This document shows positions 21,866 to 33,156 of a DNA stretch of 42,847 nucleotides, piece by piece. The notes beneath the pieces were generated by a model that was not told the DNA's origin, ran no database searches, and worked only from the letters and a program-made list of their open reading frames with translations. The translations under genes were made by a program, and so were the position numbers. How positions within the stretch are numbered: position 1 is the stretch's first letter; each line of letters opens with the position of its first letter. Location: assembly GCA_003024175.1 (NCBI GenBank), contig MDYQ01000343.1:1-42847 (forward strand), in the 5' to 3' direction. The DNA comes from Planoprotostelium fungivorum. Its lineage: Eukaryota > Evosea > Variosea > Cavosteliida > Cavosteliaceae.

Positions 21866-24800
21866 ATGGCGGGCTTCCTTCGAGACAAGATAAAGAACCT
21901 CGGGGATAAGATACCTGATAACGTACGTGGGTTCGTGAACGCCACCATCGATCCACTTCAAACATCGACGCCACCCTCGACCCCTGAGAAAGAACCTGAA
22001 GGACAACGCACAAGTGAAAATTCCTCTGAAGAGAAACCTTCGGTGAGCAGCTTGTGTCTAAATCATCAGAGTTGTGAATATCGTGCAACGTCATGTGTGA
22101 TTACCATCTCACCTACGACGACAGCCTTCCAAGAGATTGAACATCGAAAAAGCCAGTCGAGAGGAATTGGTTGATTTTGTAAAGAAACAATCAGCCCACA
22201 CGAAGAAACTGGAAGCCAGATGTCTAGAATTATTCGAAGCATACAAGAAGATCAAGAAAGAGAGAGAAGTGAGGACATGCATCTGATACCATCATGCCAA
22301 ATCGAATGCATCATCACCTTTTCGTTTCTATTCTTCTCTCACTGACGTCTGTCTCACAGGAGGCGAATCAGAACAACGAATCAACGAAGAACAAATTGAA
22401 CGAATTAGAAGATGCATTCAATGTAGAGAAGGCAGCCCGCGTCAAGAGCGAAGAACAGATTCGCATCTTACACAGCTCGGGGACACCGACCATCACACCA
22501 TCCGTCTCATCTGATCCTCTATCTGCCCAACCTCTCATCTCATTCGATGACAATCATGCGAACGGGACTGAAGAGAGAGACAAGATGAAGATCAGAGCCG
22601 AATCGGCAGAGAGAGAGAAGAGAGAGACGGAAGAAGAGCTCGTGCAGCTGAGAGGACAATTGAGAACATTGGAGAACAGCATGGAGGACATGCAGAAGGA
22701 GAGAGAAAAAGCAAAGGAAGAGATGAGACAGAAGGAGAGACAGCGAGAGGAGGAAGAGAAAGAGAGGGAGGAGCTGAGAGAGAAACTGCAACAATACGAA
22801 GAGAAACAAGGAGGAGAAGAGAGAGAAGAAGAAAGAGAAGAGGAGAGAGAAAAAGAAAGGGAGAACATGGAGAGAGAGAAGGAAGAGCTGAGGAGAAACT
22901 ACGAACAGCTGAAGAGAGAAGCAGAAGAAGAGAAGGCCAAGCTCTCACAAGAGAGAGACCAACTGTCCTCCCAATTATCTCGATTTCAAGAGGAGAGAGA
23001 GGAGAGGGAGAGAGAATCATCCAAGAGAGAGACTGAAGAGCAACACTGGAAGGAGACACTGCAACAGATCACAGCTGCCAGGGACGAACTACAGAAGAAG
23101 ATGGAACAAATTCAATCCGACCACACGGAGAGTCATCTCACCATAGAGAGACTCAATGGAGAGAAGGAGAAGCTAGCCGTGCAGCTGCAAGAGAGGGAGA
23201 GAGAGGAAGGAGATCGTTCCCTATTGAATTCTGAGGTGGAGGCACTCAAGGGCAGAGTACAGCAGGTGGAGGAAGAGAGAGACAGGGAGAGAGAAGAGAG
23301 GGAAAAGGAGAGGGTAGAGAGAGAAAAGGAGGCAGAAGAGAAAGAGAGGGAGACAGAAGAGAGAGACAAGGAGAGAGAAGAACAAGAAGAGACGAAGAGG
23401 GAGAAGGACAGACTCAAAACTGCATTGAAAGATGCCACTGAAGATCGCAATCAGATGAAGAAGCTTGTACAAACACTCATCCAAGAGAAGAACAGACTGG
23501 AGGGAGAGAAGAGTGACAGAGGGGAGACCAGCGAGAAGGAAGAAGAAATCGAACGACTGAACGTTCGACTGCAAGAGAGCGAGAGAGACATGGAGGAGCT
23601 GAAGAGAGACAACGAAAAGATGAAAGCAGAGGTAGAAGAGATGAGAGACACGAAGAAGGAAGGAGAGACAAGTGAAGCAGTGGAGGACGTGGAGAGGGAG
23701 AGAGGAGAATACAGAGAGAGACTGAGAGAGGGAGAAGAACAATTGGAACGAGAGAGAGTGGAGAAGAAACGATTGGAAGAGACATTGGAGGCTTTCACTC
23801 AGAGTCGAAATGAATTAGAGGAGCGTCTGGCGAGAACAGAAGAGGAGAGAGGAGAGAGAGAGGAGGAATTGAAGCGACTGAGAGAAGAGAGAGAGAAGGA
23901 GAACGAGGGAGGCGACCGAGAGAAGGAGGACATAGAAGAGAGATTGAGACACATGGAGGACAAGTTGAGAGAGAAAGAAGAAGAGAAGGAGAGAGAGAAG
24001 GGAGAGTTGATGGAACAAGTGGAGAGACTGAGAGAAGAGACACAGAAGAAGAGAGGAGAGGAAGAAGAGAGAGAACGTGAGAGCCAGACGTTACGAATGG
24101 AATTGGAAGAGCTGCGAAGAGATGTGGAGGAGAGGAAGAAGAGGGAAGAAGAAAACCACGGCCAAGTTCAGAGCACACGAGAAGAAGAGGAAAAGTTGAG
24201 GGAGAGACTGAGAGAAATGGAAGAAGAGAAGGAGAAGACGAGAGAGACACTCGAACAACTGGAGAGACAAGTACAAGTCGAGAAGGAGAGTAGGGAGAGA
24301 GAAGAAGAAGAGGAAGAGAAGAGGAGACAATCACAAGAGGACAGAGAGAGAGACACAAAGTCATCCATCGAACAACTTCAAGTTCGATTGGATGAATCGG
24401 AGGCTCTCCTATCGCGATCACGAGAGGACATGAAAGAGAAGGAGAAGGAGCTGGAACAATTGAGAAGAGAGAGAGAAGAGAACACATCGGGTGACAAGGA
24501 GAGAGAAGAAGCCGTGGACAAGTACAGAGAAATGGAGAAGAGAGTGGAAGAGCTGGAGGCCGAATCAAATCGACTGAGAGGAGAGATCGAAGAAGAGCAG
24601 AAGAGAGGAGAAGAAGAGAAGAAGAGAGGAGAAGAAGAGAAGAAGAGAGGAGAAGAAGAGAAGGAGAAAGGAGAAGAAGAAAAGAAGAGAGCAGAAGAGG
24701 AGAAGAAGAAGAGAGAAGAGACGGAGATGGAGAGAGATCGACTGAAAGAGGCCATCCAGAGGTTGATCCAAGACAGAGGAGAAGACAGACAGAAGTTAGA

Positions 24801-27587
24801 GGAAGAGAAGAGACAAGAGATGAAGGAGAAGGAGGAGAAGATGAGAGAGGAACTGAAGCGAGACATCGAAGCAGTAGAGAAGGAGAGAGAAGAACTGAAG
24901 AGAGACATAGAGGCCCTGAAGAAGAGAGCAGAAGGTGACAGGGCAACGCAGCGGCAACTGGAGCAGACGGTGAACAAACTCACTACCGAATTGGACAACA
25001 TGAAGACGGAGAACGGCATCAAGATCGATTCGTACAACGAGAAGATCACAAAACTGAAGAACCTTCTTGGTGAGAGATTCAGTGTTACATCATTGTTCAG
25101 AGTCACATGATGAAGCATTCTAACACATCAAGTGGTGGCAAACAAACATCTAGCAGAAGGAAAGAAGAGGACAAACGATGAGAAGATGAAATTTGGCTCG
25201 CTGGAGGATGAGTTACAGCAACTGAGATCGAGAGAAGAAGAGGGAAGGAAAGAGAGGGAAGCTCTGTCGAAGGAGAAGATTGTCATGGAGCAAGTCATCA
25301 GCAATATGAAGGCACAGATGGAGAAGGACAACGAAGAAGCACAGCAGCACATCGAATCAGAGAGACAATCACACGCAAAGGTGAGAAGAGAGAGGAGAAG
25401 AGAAATTGAAGGGAAGCAGAGAGAGAGAGAGATGAGTGAAAACTTTAAGATGCAGCTGGGAGAGAGAGACAGACAGCTGAGAGAATCGAGCAGTCTGTCT
25501 GCAGAGCAGAGTGAAGAGAGACTGGTGAAGAACAAGAAGGTGTACGAGAGCAGGATCAGTGAGATGAATCGAGAGTTTGAGGCCAAGTTGGAGGCATTGA
25601 AGGAAGAGAAGGCTACATTGCAGGTGATATAACACATCATCACATCATCACATCATCACATCATCACATCATCACATCAACATCACATCATCATGTCACA
25701 TCACATCAACATCAAACGTCACATCAACATCACATCAACATCACATCAGGAGTCCTTCGAAGCATACAAAGTTCGAGCCAAGGTAGCTCTGGGTCAGAAG
25801 AGAGAAGTCCAGGCACCATCACCTCGCCCATCCGAGGTAACAAATCGCATCGATGATGATTGACGTTGATGAGGTACCCGATGATGTCCTCGAGCAACTC
25901 AAATCAGAAATCAACGATGTGAAATCGAAGAATGTCGATTTGCATCGAGAACTGGAGAAGATGAGAGAAGAAGCATCTCAGACGCAGAATCTGCAGACGG
26001 AGCACGACACTCTGCAGAAGAAGGTGATCACGACTTCATCGTGACATGATCGATGATCGATGATCGCGATGATCACATAATGATGATGATGATGATCAAT
26101 TGGATGACACTTGTACTGAAGCAATTTGGCAGAATCTAGCCATGAGAAGCATGATCCAGAGATACAAGGAAGAAATGAAGAAGAAAGAGTCCAACTACAA
26201 CGAGGAAGTGGAGAAGATGAGAGGAGAGATGCAGCAGATGCGAGACGACGAACAATTGAAGAAATTGGAAGAGGTGAGCGCGAAAAATGGCGGAAAATTG
26301 ACTCTTTCCAGCAACTGAGAGACAGCCTCAAGAGCATCGAAGAACTCAACCAGAAGCTGAACGAGCAGAGAGACAAGACGAGCAAGGTGATTGGACGCTA
26401 AAAATAGCCTCACCTATTCTTCCGTCATTTTTCCGTCTCGCTGACATCTACAGACCATCTATGACCGTGACACTGAAATCGATTCACTGAAACAATCGCT
26501 GCACAATCAGTACCAAGAGATGACTGTCTTGAAGAACGCCGCCACAGCTGCCATTGCAAACGATCCGATGTCTATTTCAAGCTTCACGCAGCAGCATCAG
26601 GTGATAGAGGATGGAGGGGAGAGGACTGAAGGGAGACAGGTGAAGGCACCGCTGCCGGATATGCCGCCACCACCAACGAGGAAACCAGATCAAGACATCA
26701 ACGATACACTGTCTTCCATCTTGAAGGTGAGTCGAGTCATCACATCATCCGATGGTGATCGATCAGTGTGATGGTGATCACGATCATCGGTGTGATGGTG
26801 CCGATCACCATGGATCATCCATCACGATCACGATCATCATCAACATCTCTGCATGTGGAATGAATGGATGTTGACAGTGAATAGGAATCACATCTACTGG
26901 GAGAGACAGGGAACAGAGAGAGGACAATACCCAAGCCACTCAGATCACCCTCGATGACACAATTTTCCATCAACAACCCGACACAGAATGTTGCATCAGA
27001 CGATCAGTTTGTTCGATTCGCTCAGATGCAAGCTCAGAGGGACAACGAGAACGATACTCTCAAGACACAACTCGATGAGGTGACTCATCCACATCCACAT
27101 CAACAACATCAACCATTTCATCATCAGCATTATCACCATCATCAACATCATCATCAACACATCACCATCAACATCACTATCATCGCCATCACCATCACCA
27201 TCATCACCATCATCACCATCATCAACAACATCAACATCCATCATCAACATCAACAACAACATGATCACCATCATCGACACCCAATTGACTTCCAAACAGC
27301 TTCGTCACAGGATGAGTGAATTCGAACAGACCGAGAAGCTTCACATCGAACAAGAGGGCCTATTGAAAGAGACGATACGTTCACTGGAGAGGAACCAGAA
27401 GAGAGAGGGAGCGAACGCAGAGTACATGAAGAACATCGTCCTCAAGTTTATCACCAGCACGGACAACAAGGAGACTCTACTGCCCGTGTTGGGTACGGTG
27501 CTGCAGTTGAATGCACAGGAGCTGAGTCAAGTCAAGGAGAAGATGGTGGAGCCTTCTGGTGTTCTTGGGAGGTGGTCCGTGTGGTAA
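21866..27587 (+). CDS. Golgin: long coiled-coil protein with C-terminal GRIP domain
   Basis: Start ATG at 21866 (MAGFLRDKIKNLGDKIPDN), stop TAA at 27585-27587. A Ser/Thr/Pro-rich N-terminus is followed by KLEARCLELFEAYKKIKKER and then well over a thousand residues of nearly continuous Glu/Arg/Lys heptad coiled coil; one exon alone (about 22361-25070) is about 900 codons. Later exons (25132-27080) hold more coiled coil and a Pro-rich patch (PLPDMPPPPTRKPD). The final exon ends in a GRIP domain: LLKETIRSLERNQKREG, then AEYMKNIVLKFITS with the conserved Tyr, then LLPVLGTVLQLN. GRIP domains bind the small GTPase Arl1 and anchor tethers to the trans-Golgi; the Tyr is the critical contact in known GRIP proteins. 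A vesicle-tethering role at the trans-Golgi is therefore well supported. Several introns contain CATCAT-type microsatellites. Confidence 0.92.
24596..24720 (+). repeat. Tandem 24-bp coding repeat (KKRGEEE units) in golgin
   Basis: A unit of about 24 bases coding KKRGEEEE is repeated about three times almost identically, then degenerates. It lies inside the long coiled-coil exon. The eight-residue period differs from the coiled-coil heptad, so this stretch should shift the coiled-coil register. Confidence 0.8.
25630..25750. repeat. Microsatellite (catcaca / acatcatc) in a golgin intron
   Basis: After the donor GTGATA near 25624, the intron is made almost only of acatcatcacatc and acatcaacatc units and ends at an AG near 25750. 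It is simple sequence without coding potential. Confidence 0.9.
27080..27290. repeat. CAT/CAC/CAA-rich microsatellite in a golgin intron
   Basis: About 200 bases of catcaacatcatcac-type simple repeats separate two coiled-coil exons of the golgin gene. The His-rich plus-strand and Met/Asp-rich minus-strand open frames here are artefacts of the repeat. Confidence 0.85.
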
Positions 27588-27970
27588 TAGAACAGTGTAG
27601 AGACTCTTTGCTTCTCATCTGTGACTGTATGTCTGTGTTTCACCTTATGTCTTATCTGGTTCACTCTCTATCTGTATCTGTATCCCTCTCTGTGTCTGTA
27701 TCATCTTTGTGTGCATGTGCATCACTCTTGTGTCCGTACCCGTCTCAAGCCTTGTGAAGGTGTAGATGGCGGTGTTTCTGTCAGCTTTGAAGTGTGACTA
27801 GAATTCTTCGTTTCGACGAGCGAATGCCCACATCTTACAAAAGCACGGTAAGAGAGGAGTGTCCATGGAGATTTTACGTTATCATACCGCGAATGAAGAA
27901 CCCACGTGAACGTTCATTGAAACGGAGAGATTGGTCGCGATGATGTCTTTCTACCTTCTCATCGCCAGAG
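27588..27970. other. Intergenic stretch, no gene recognised
   Basis: About 380 bases between the golgin stop and the next start. The part at 27620-27720 is a pyrimidine-rich run of ctgtatctgtctct-type repeats, probably 3' untranslated sequence. The right end should hold the promoter of the membrane-protein gene. Confidence 0.35.
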
Positions 27971-30145
27971 ATGCACGAGCGGCTCATCTGCACCGTCATC
28001 ATCTACTTCTCTTTTGTCGTGGGAGACGATGTGAAGCACCACATCGGAGACTTTCCTTTGGGGGGAGTGACACTTCCGAAGTGGTTTACAGGACAAGGAA
28101 CTCTAGACATCTTCACAGACAAACCCTTCTATCAGCTGTCAGGACAAGGTAGAGAGGCAGGTCTTTAACGTACGTTTGATTTACTCGATTCAGGTCCTCA
28201 AGTCGTTTGCGCTCAGGAAGATGACTATAGACATCGTGTTCAGAGAGTGATCCCATCTCCTTTTTTCATCGGTGAACCGTTTCGTGGCCAGAAGTCTCCT
28301 CTAAAAACGTTATTGTTCGATTCACCTCCATTCCAGGTGAGGCACTCTCACATGTTTCTTTCTCACAACTGCCTCAGAGGTTCACTTGAAAGTTGATCAG
28401 ATCAGTGCGATTGAGACACTCTCTATCTACTATAATCCCTTCGAGTTTGTTCCCATCCCTTTAGACGTCGAGATGGTCAATGGAAGATACTGCTATGGTG
28501 TCGCTCACGGGTCCAGAAGATGTTATCTCGTTGACTACGTTTTCGACCACTATCCTCCGTCTGCTCAAGACCGACATCCCTTCATCTTGACTGTCACCTC
28601 TTCAGACGATTACTGGGTGAGAATACCCCGACACAATCATTGGATCTCACTTCATCCTGCAGATGAGTATATCGCGGTATTATGCTAGCTGAATAACGGG
28701 CCTGTATGTTTCCTCTTTGTGGAGGCCAGAACAGGCCCTTCCCTCTAGATTCCAGCTGTCTCTTCACAACGTCACCTCCGTCTCATATTATGATCATCAA
28801 GGAACTTATCAACAAAAGTGCCAGAGATTAGACGCGTCTAAGACGGTAGCCGTCATCGATGCGGTAAGATCACCATCCAAACGTCTTCGTCCATCTCGAT
28901 CTCATCGGTGTCATCAGGAGGCCTACGATCGTGTCATTGAAGATGTGGTCCTCGTCTCTACGTCAACCGGGGTCATCGCTTCACCTTGTTTTTTTTATAT
29001 GGCCGAAATGTTGGTCGACTGCAAGGGAAGAGAAGAAGTCAGTCTCACTTTTTATTCTCGCAGGGGTGGGCCGTCATTCCACGAAATGTCATTCTAAACT
29101 CGTTCAGCTCTAGAGATGAACGAGACGACACAGCTGTCTTACTCGGGAGAGGGTCCGATCATCACGAGCTTTTGGGAGATGAAGCTACCTCCTGGCAGCT
29201 ACACCGTCGATCATTGTCGTCAAGGTCAGCTCCTCTTGACCAATGATTCGATTCGATACCAATCGAAATCACTGGAACCGATTCACTTACCCGACACACG
29301 AGAGACCACCAATATCACAGTCCAACTCTACCGTGAGACGACATCACTCTCACACGCCTCTCATTCATCCAGACCATCTACTTATAAAGAAGACCACTTC
29401 TATCGTGATGGAGGAGGGTGAGTTGATGCGCGTGGTCCTTGCGTTGGGTGCTTATCTCTTCCACCTGCCCCGTACTTGTAATTTCCGTCATTCTGGAGAG
29501 CTCACAACGGCAATGCTGAACGATGACTACATCTTACAGGCCATGGAATATACCCAATTGTACTTTGAGGGTTGCAATGTTACCTTCACTCGATGTGAGG
29601 ACTTGTTTCTGTTGTCATCTTTACGCCACATCAGATACAAAGCCGACACAATATGTGGACAGAGTGGCAGAGAGACACGAGCCTGTTGTATATCGAGGGA
29701 GGAAACAGTTTAAGCTGCAACGTCAGTATGGCCGTGATGAACTACACCAAGGGTCCCGATATCATCAGAGAGGTCAGTGTGCACACGAAGAACGACAGCA
29801 CTGTAGAATATGTGACACTCATCACACACGATGCGTGGGTGATCATCAGAGGGGGAGCCAGCTGCTCAGTGATGAGTGAGAAGATGATTTCAAATTCTCT
29901 GTTGATTTGTATCAGCTCCCATGCAAATGTCTGTCGAAGCACCCACCACGAGCATCTCATCATCGGTGGTACCTTCTACGAGTGCACCAGAGAAGAAGGA
30001 AGAGAAGAAAGACGACGTCTTGTGGATCGGCATCGTGCTGCTGGTCGGAGTTGTGATGGCCATTCTCATCTGTGCCGTCGTTACCTTCCAGAGACAGCGC
30101 AAGATGCAGAGAAGAGCGATAGAGGAAGAACGGCTCATCAACTAG
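27971..30145 (+). CDS. Type I single-pass membrane protein, family not recognised
   Basis: The chosen start, ATG 27971, gives MHERLICTVIIYFSFVVGDD, a good signal peptide. Successive open segments in changing frames with short introns continue to a stop near 30143-30145. The lumenal or outer part has scattered Cys residues and several N-x-S/T sites (for example NETT, NDS, NITV, NVTF, NVS and NYT) and looks beta-rich (LFDSPPFQ, SFWEMKLPPGSYTVDHCRQG, LITHDAWVIIRGGASCSV). Close to the C-terminus comes a Ser/Thr/Pro stalk (PTTSISSSVVPSTSAPEKK), then one transmembrane helix (about 30030-30095, WIGIVLLVGVVMAILICAVV) and a short basic tail (QRQRKMQRRAIEEERLIN). This is the layout of a surface receptor or adhesin. 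Exon joins in the middle are uncertain. No domain family is recognised. Confidence 0.55.
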
Positions 30146-30357
30146 AAGATAAATCTCTTGTCGTCTTCACTGTATAAGAACATGTCTTCAATCGATCTGT
30201 TTCGTTCATCACTTGTTGATCCTGACAGACATCGTTCACAAGACGACACAGAGCTGCGTGCAGAATGGTATCGATCATTCAAGAAAATTTCTTCTCGGTC
30301 AAGGTAGATCCGATCGTATTCGTTTTATGTTTACAACATGTGTGAGGACTTTGTTCC

Positions 30358-32078
30358 TCATTGGAGGGGGCATCCATTGTTCTTGATCAGCTCGATCTGC
30401 TGAGCATCCATCGCAACATCAAACACGACAAAGTCGTCGAGACATCCAGACAATCCTGCAACACCCTCCACGCTACCGCCAGCGAGAGAGAGTGCACCGG
30501 TGCTGGCCTTCACATCCAAGGACTGGGGGACTCCAGCCTGACCGTTGACAAATAGAGTGACCTGACCCGCCTGAGAGTCAGCCGTGACGGCCAAATGTGT
30601 CCAGACGTTGGCATTGAGTTCGACCTTCCACGAAGTAGAAGTAAACCCTGAGGAGAAGCTGACCACTTTGGTCAGGGGACAGTACTGCCAATCCCAACCA
30701 GTGAACATGTTCCAAGTACCACGAGTGGAGGCGATCTTGAAAGTAGCAGCATCTGCGGCGGACAACTGAAAGAGATCTTAAAAATGGTACACGCTATGAT
30801 CATCTCACCTTCAACCAAGTCGCGAGAGTGAAATTGGAACCCAACCCGGTGAACTTGTTCACTTGCACAGCCTGTAATCCGACCGATGCGTCGAACGAGA
30901 TAGCTGCTTTGACGACACCGCTGGTCTGGATGGGTAGTCCCATGATAGTTCCGTCTCTTCCGTTACCGGAATCATCACTGACGACCTTCGCGGCGAGATC
31001 GAGATCGAAGGAAAAGTGTAAGAACGGATTCGGCAGGGAGACGCCACCGACGTTCCACTTCTCCGGGCAGCTGGCGCCGTGAGAGGGAAACACGATGGGA
31101 GGAGGCTGAGCGCACCAGCTGCAGGCAGAAGGTGGCTTGGGACACCAAGTGCAGGGTGCAGGCTGAGGGCACCAAGTGCAGGCGGGGACGTTGGGTGCAA
31201 CGGTAGAGGGAGCCTGAGTAGGGGGAGGAGAATAACTGGACGTAGATGGACAGACTTGTTCGACGTGGATGTACAGGGGCGAACAGATGGAGTCGATCAA
31301 TCTGTTGAGATCGTCAGCTCTTGATGATGTGGTGGAAGAAGAGATGAGTATCACCTGTCATAGATGTTGGAACCACCGGTGCCGGTATCACAAGCGAAGC
31401 TGAGCGTACCCCCGCTGTGTCTGAGGATATCATTCGAGATGCAAAAGTTTGTGTCGTTCGTCTGGGCCTGGAAGTTGCACTGCAGTTGACCGGAAGCGGA
31501 GATGTAGCAGATCTGTCCTCGATCATCCCTCAGCTCTCCATCGGTGAGAGTGAAGTTGACTTCGGTAGCTCCAGCTCCGTGAAACAGTCTCAGCTGTCCA
31601 TCGAACAAGGTGCCCACGTTGGACAAGTGAATTGGGCAGGGTGAAGTCTTGATGCACTCGTCAGAAGGCTTAGGGCAGCTGGATTTCGGCGTGGCAAAGC
31701 CGGACACGCAGCAGAATTTGGACGAATCGTGACAAGTGGTACCGCAGAGGATGGATCCGTCGCCACATTGAGGGACGGTGGGACAGGTGGGATTCGCTCG
31801 GGGGGTATACTGGGGGAGGGTCAGGAGTGGCAGATTGTAGAAGGACTCACGGAACCATCAGCGTTACACTGGTAACCACATTCTGCGACGCAGATGTTGT
31901 TGCAAGAGAAGGTACCGGCGGCACAGAGTTTCTCTTGTCCGTTGAATTTGTCCGTAGAGCAAACGTATTGAGTTGGATTGTAGCAAGTGTTGGCTCCAGC
32001 GCAGAAAGAGAAGCCAACGTCACAGTTCTGAGCTAGGGCCAAGGACAGAGTCAACAGTAGGAGGTAAGATCTAAGCAT
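30358..32078 (-). CDS. Secreted Cys-rich protein with LamG/concanavalin-like domain
   Basis: Start ATG at 32076-32078 with a clear signal peptide (MLRSYLLLLTLSLALAQNCD); stop at 30358; about five exons. The N-terminal half has Cys-rich segments resembling small chitin-binding or carbohydrate-binding modules of amoebal and slime-mould wall proteins (CAGANTCYNPTQYVCS, GDGSILCGTTCHDSSKFCC). A globular region follows with NFTLTDGELRDDRGQICYIS. A Pro-rich linker carries three C-x-W-C units (ACTWCPQP, PCTWCPKP, ACSWCAQP, about 31100-31190). The C-terminal part is a LamG-type jelly-roll (LHFSFD, DDSGNGRDGTIMG, NFTLATWLKV, VWTHLAVTADSQAGQVTLFVNG, LSGCLDDFVVFD), ending in NNGCPLQ. It probably binds polysaccharide outside the cell, for example in a cyst or stalk wall. 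The domain class is clear; the ligand is inference. Confidence 0.85.
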
Positions 32079-32675
32079 CGTCTCTGTTGAAGCAGACGAA
32101 TTATGAAGAGACGAACACGAGAGATGATCGACCCAGGTATGGAAGAGCTGCCATCTTTCTTTCACTTTTGACTGGGGCCCGAACGTAAAGAAAGAGATAG
32201 AATCATCCACGGGGAGGAAAAGAGGTCTTCATATGATGATTCACGTCGCCTGGGACATTCAATTTCCATATGGACGTGGAAACAGAGATTCATATTCATG
32301 TAAATTTCCAAATGATGGAGGAAGATGGTGAGTGGGCTTACATGATGTCATCGATCTATGGGCAGATCATGATTCTGTGAGAACGACGGAGAAAGAATCG
32401 ATCAGATATGTTCATGTATCCTCATGATGTATTCACTTGGGAATGGGAATCCAAGATGTATCGGTATTCATCATCGATATTGATCGTTGATATTTATGGA
32501 CATTATTTGGTGGAACTCATGATTTTTCCTAGAGACAGAAGCGCCATCTGGACTCCTGCAAAAGCACCGAGGAGGAAGGATGGCTCCTTCAAACTCTGTG
32601 AAGCACAGAACCACCCACTCTTTAGCAGGAAGAAGTATCCATCGTTATTGGGATCCCTCTTCCCTTGATTGTGAA
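32079..32675. other. Intergenic stretch, no gene recognised
   Basis: About 600 bases upstream of the secreted protein gene. The left end must contain its promoter. A rightward open frame at 32408-32668 has an unremarkable product and no visible partner exons. No repeat or RNA gene was recognised. Confidence 0.35.
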
Positions 32676-32885
32676 TTAAAATGCAGAATCGACACGAAGT
32701 GGCTCACTGTTTGGCCATTGTCTACCGATCAACCAACTATCAGGGGGAAGATTCTTTGATGCGTGAAGAAGCGCGATACCGCATGCCACACCACTTGCTA
32801 AAACGATCGAAACCTCCTCTGACTCGAAGATGAATAATAAACACGGAACGAAACACTCACTGAGATGAGGGTTATCCATCGCCAA
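32676..32885 (-). CDS. Small single-helix membrane protein (about 55 residues after splicing)
   Basis: The start ATG is at 32883-32885 and the stop TAA at 32676-32678. A GTGAGT...TCAG intron (about 32818-32860) removes a segment and keeps frame. The spliced product begins MAMDNPHLKEVSIVLASGVA, continues with a hydrophobic helix (VLASGVACGIALLHA) and ends in a soluble tail, PDSWLIGRQWPNSEPLRVDS. This size and shape resemble small accessory subunits of mitochondrial respiratory complexes, but I cannot assign one. Reading straight through the intron also stays open, so splicing is inferred from the strong GTGAGT donor. Confidence 0.5.
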   Translation of the reverse strand: MAMDNPHLSECFVPCLLFIFESEEVSIVLASGVACGIALLHASKNLPPDSWLIGRQWPNSEPLRVDSAF

Positions 32886-33156
32886 TGATCTGCAGCCTGT
32901 GTTCCTCGGTAATCTGATCTGGTCGTTCCCAGGGAACCTCTATTATGCACCCACGAAATTTCTCATCATCCTCTTATAAAGAGACGACCTCTCTCCACAG
33001 TCTCGTACGTGTCTATCTCACCGCTTCCTGTGAGGGCCTGGTGCCACGCTTCCAGTTTTCTATAGTGTTTAGCAGTTTTATAAAAACGCTCTACAATAAA
33101 ATCGGGAACGTCCAACATTTCACCCTGACAGCCTCTGTGTGGAACGAGAGCAGACG

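Noticed and set aside
22540-25118. Long minus-strand Ser/Leu-rich open frames, up to 383 codons
   Set aside because: They are shadows of the Glu/Arg-rich golgin exon, which is purine-rich without stops on the complement.
25630-25750. Possible CRISPR-like array, because of regular short repeats
   Set aside because: The units are simple CATCAC microsatellite without unique spacers, inside a eukaryotic intron.
26954-27319. His-rich protein (runs of HHQH) and its Met/Asp-rich complement
   Set aside because: It is the translation of a CAT/CAC microsatellite that lies in an intron of the golgin gene.
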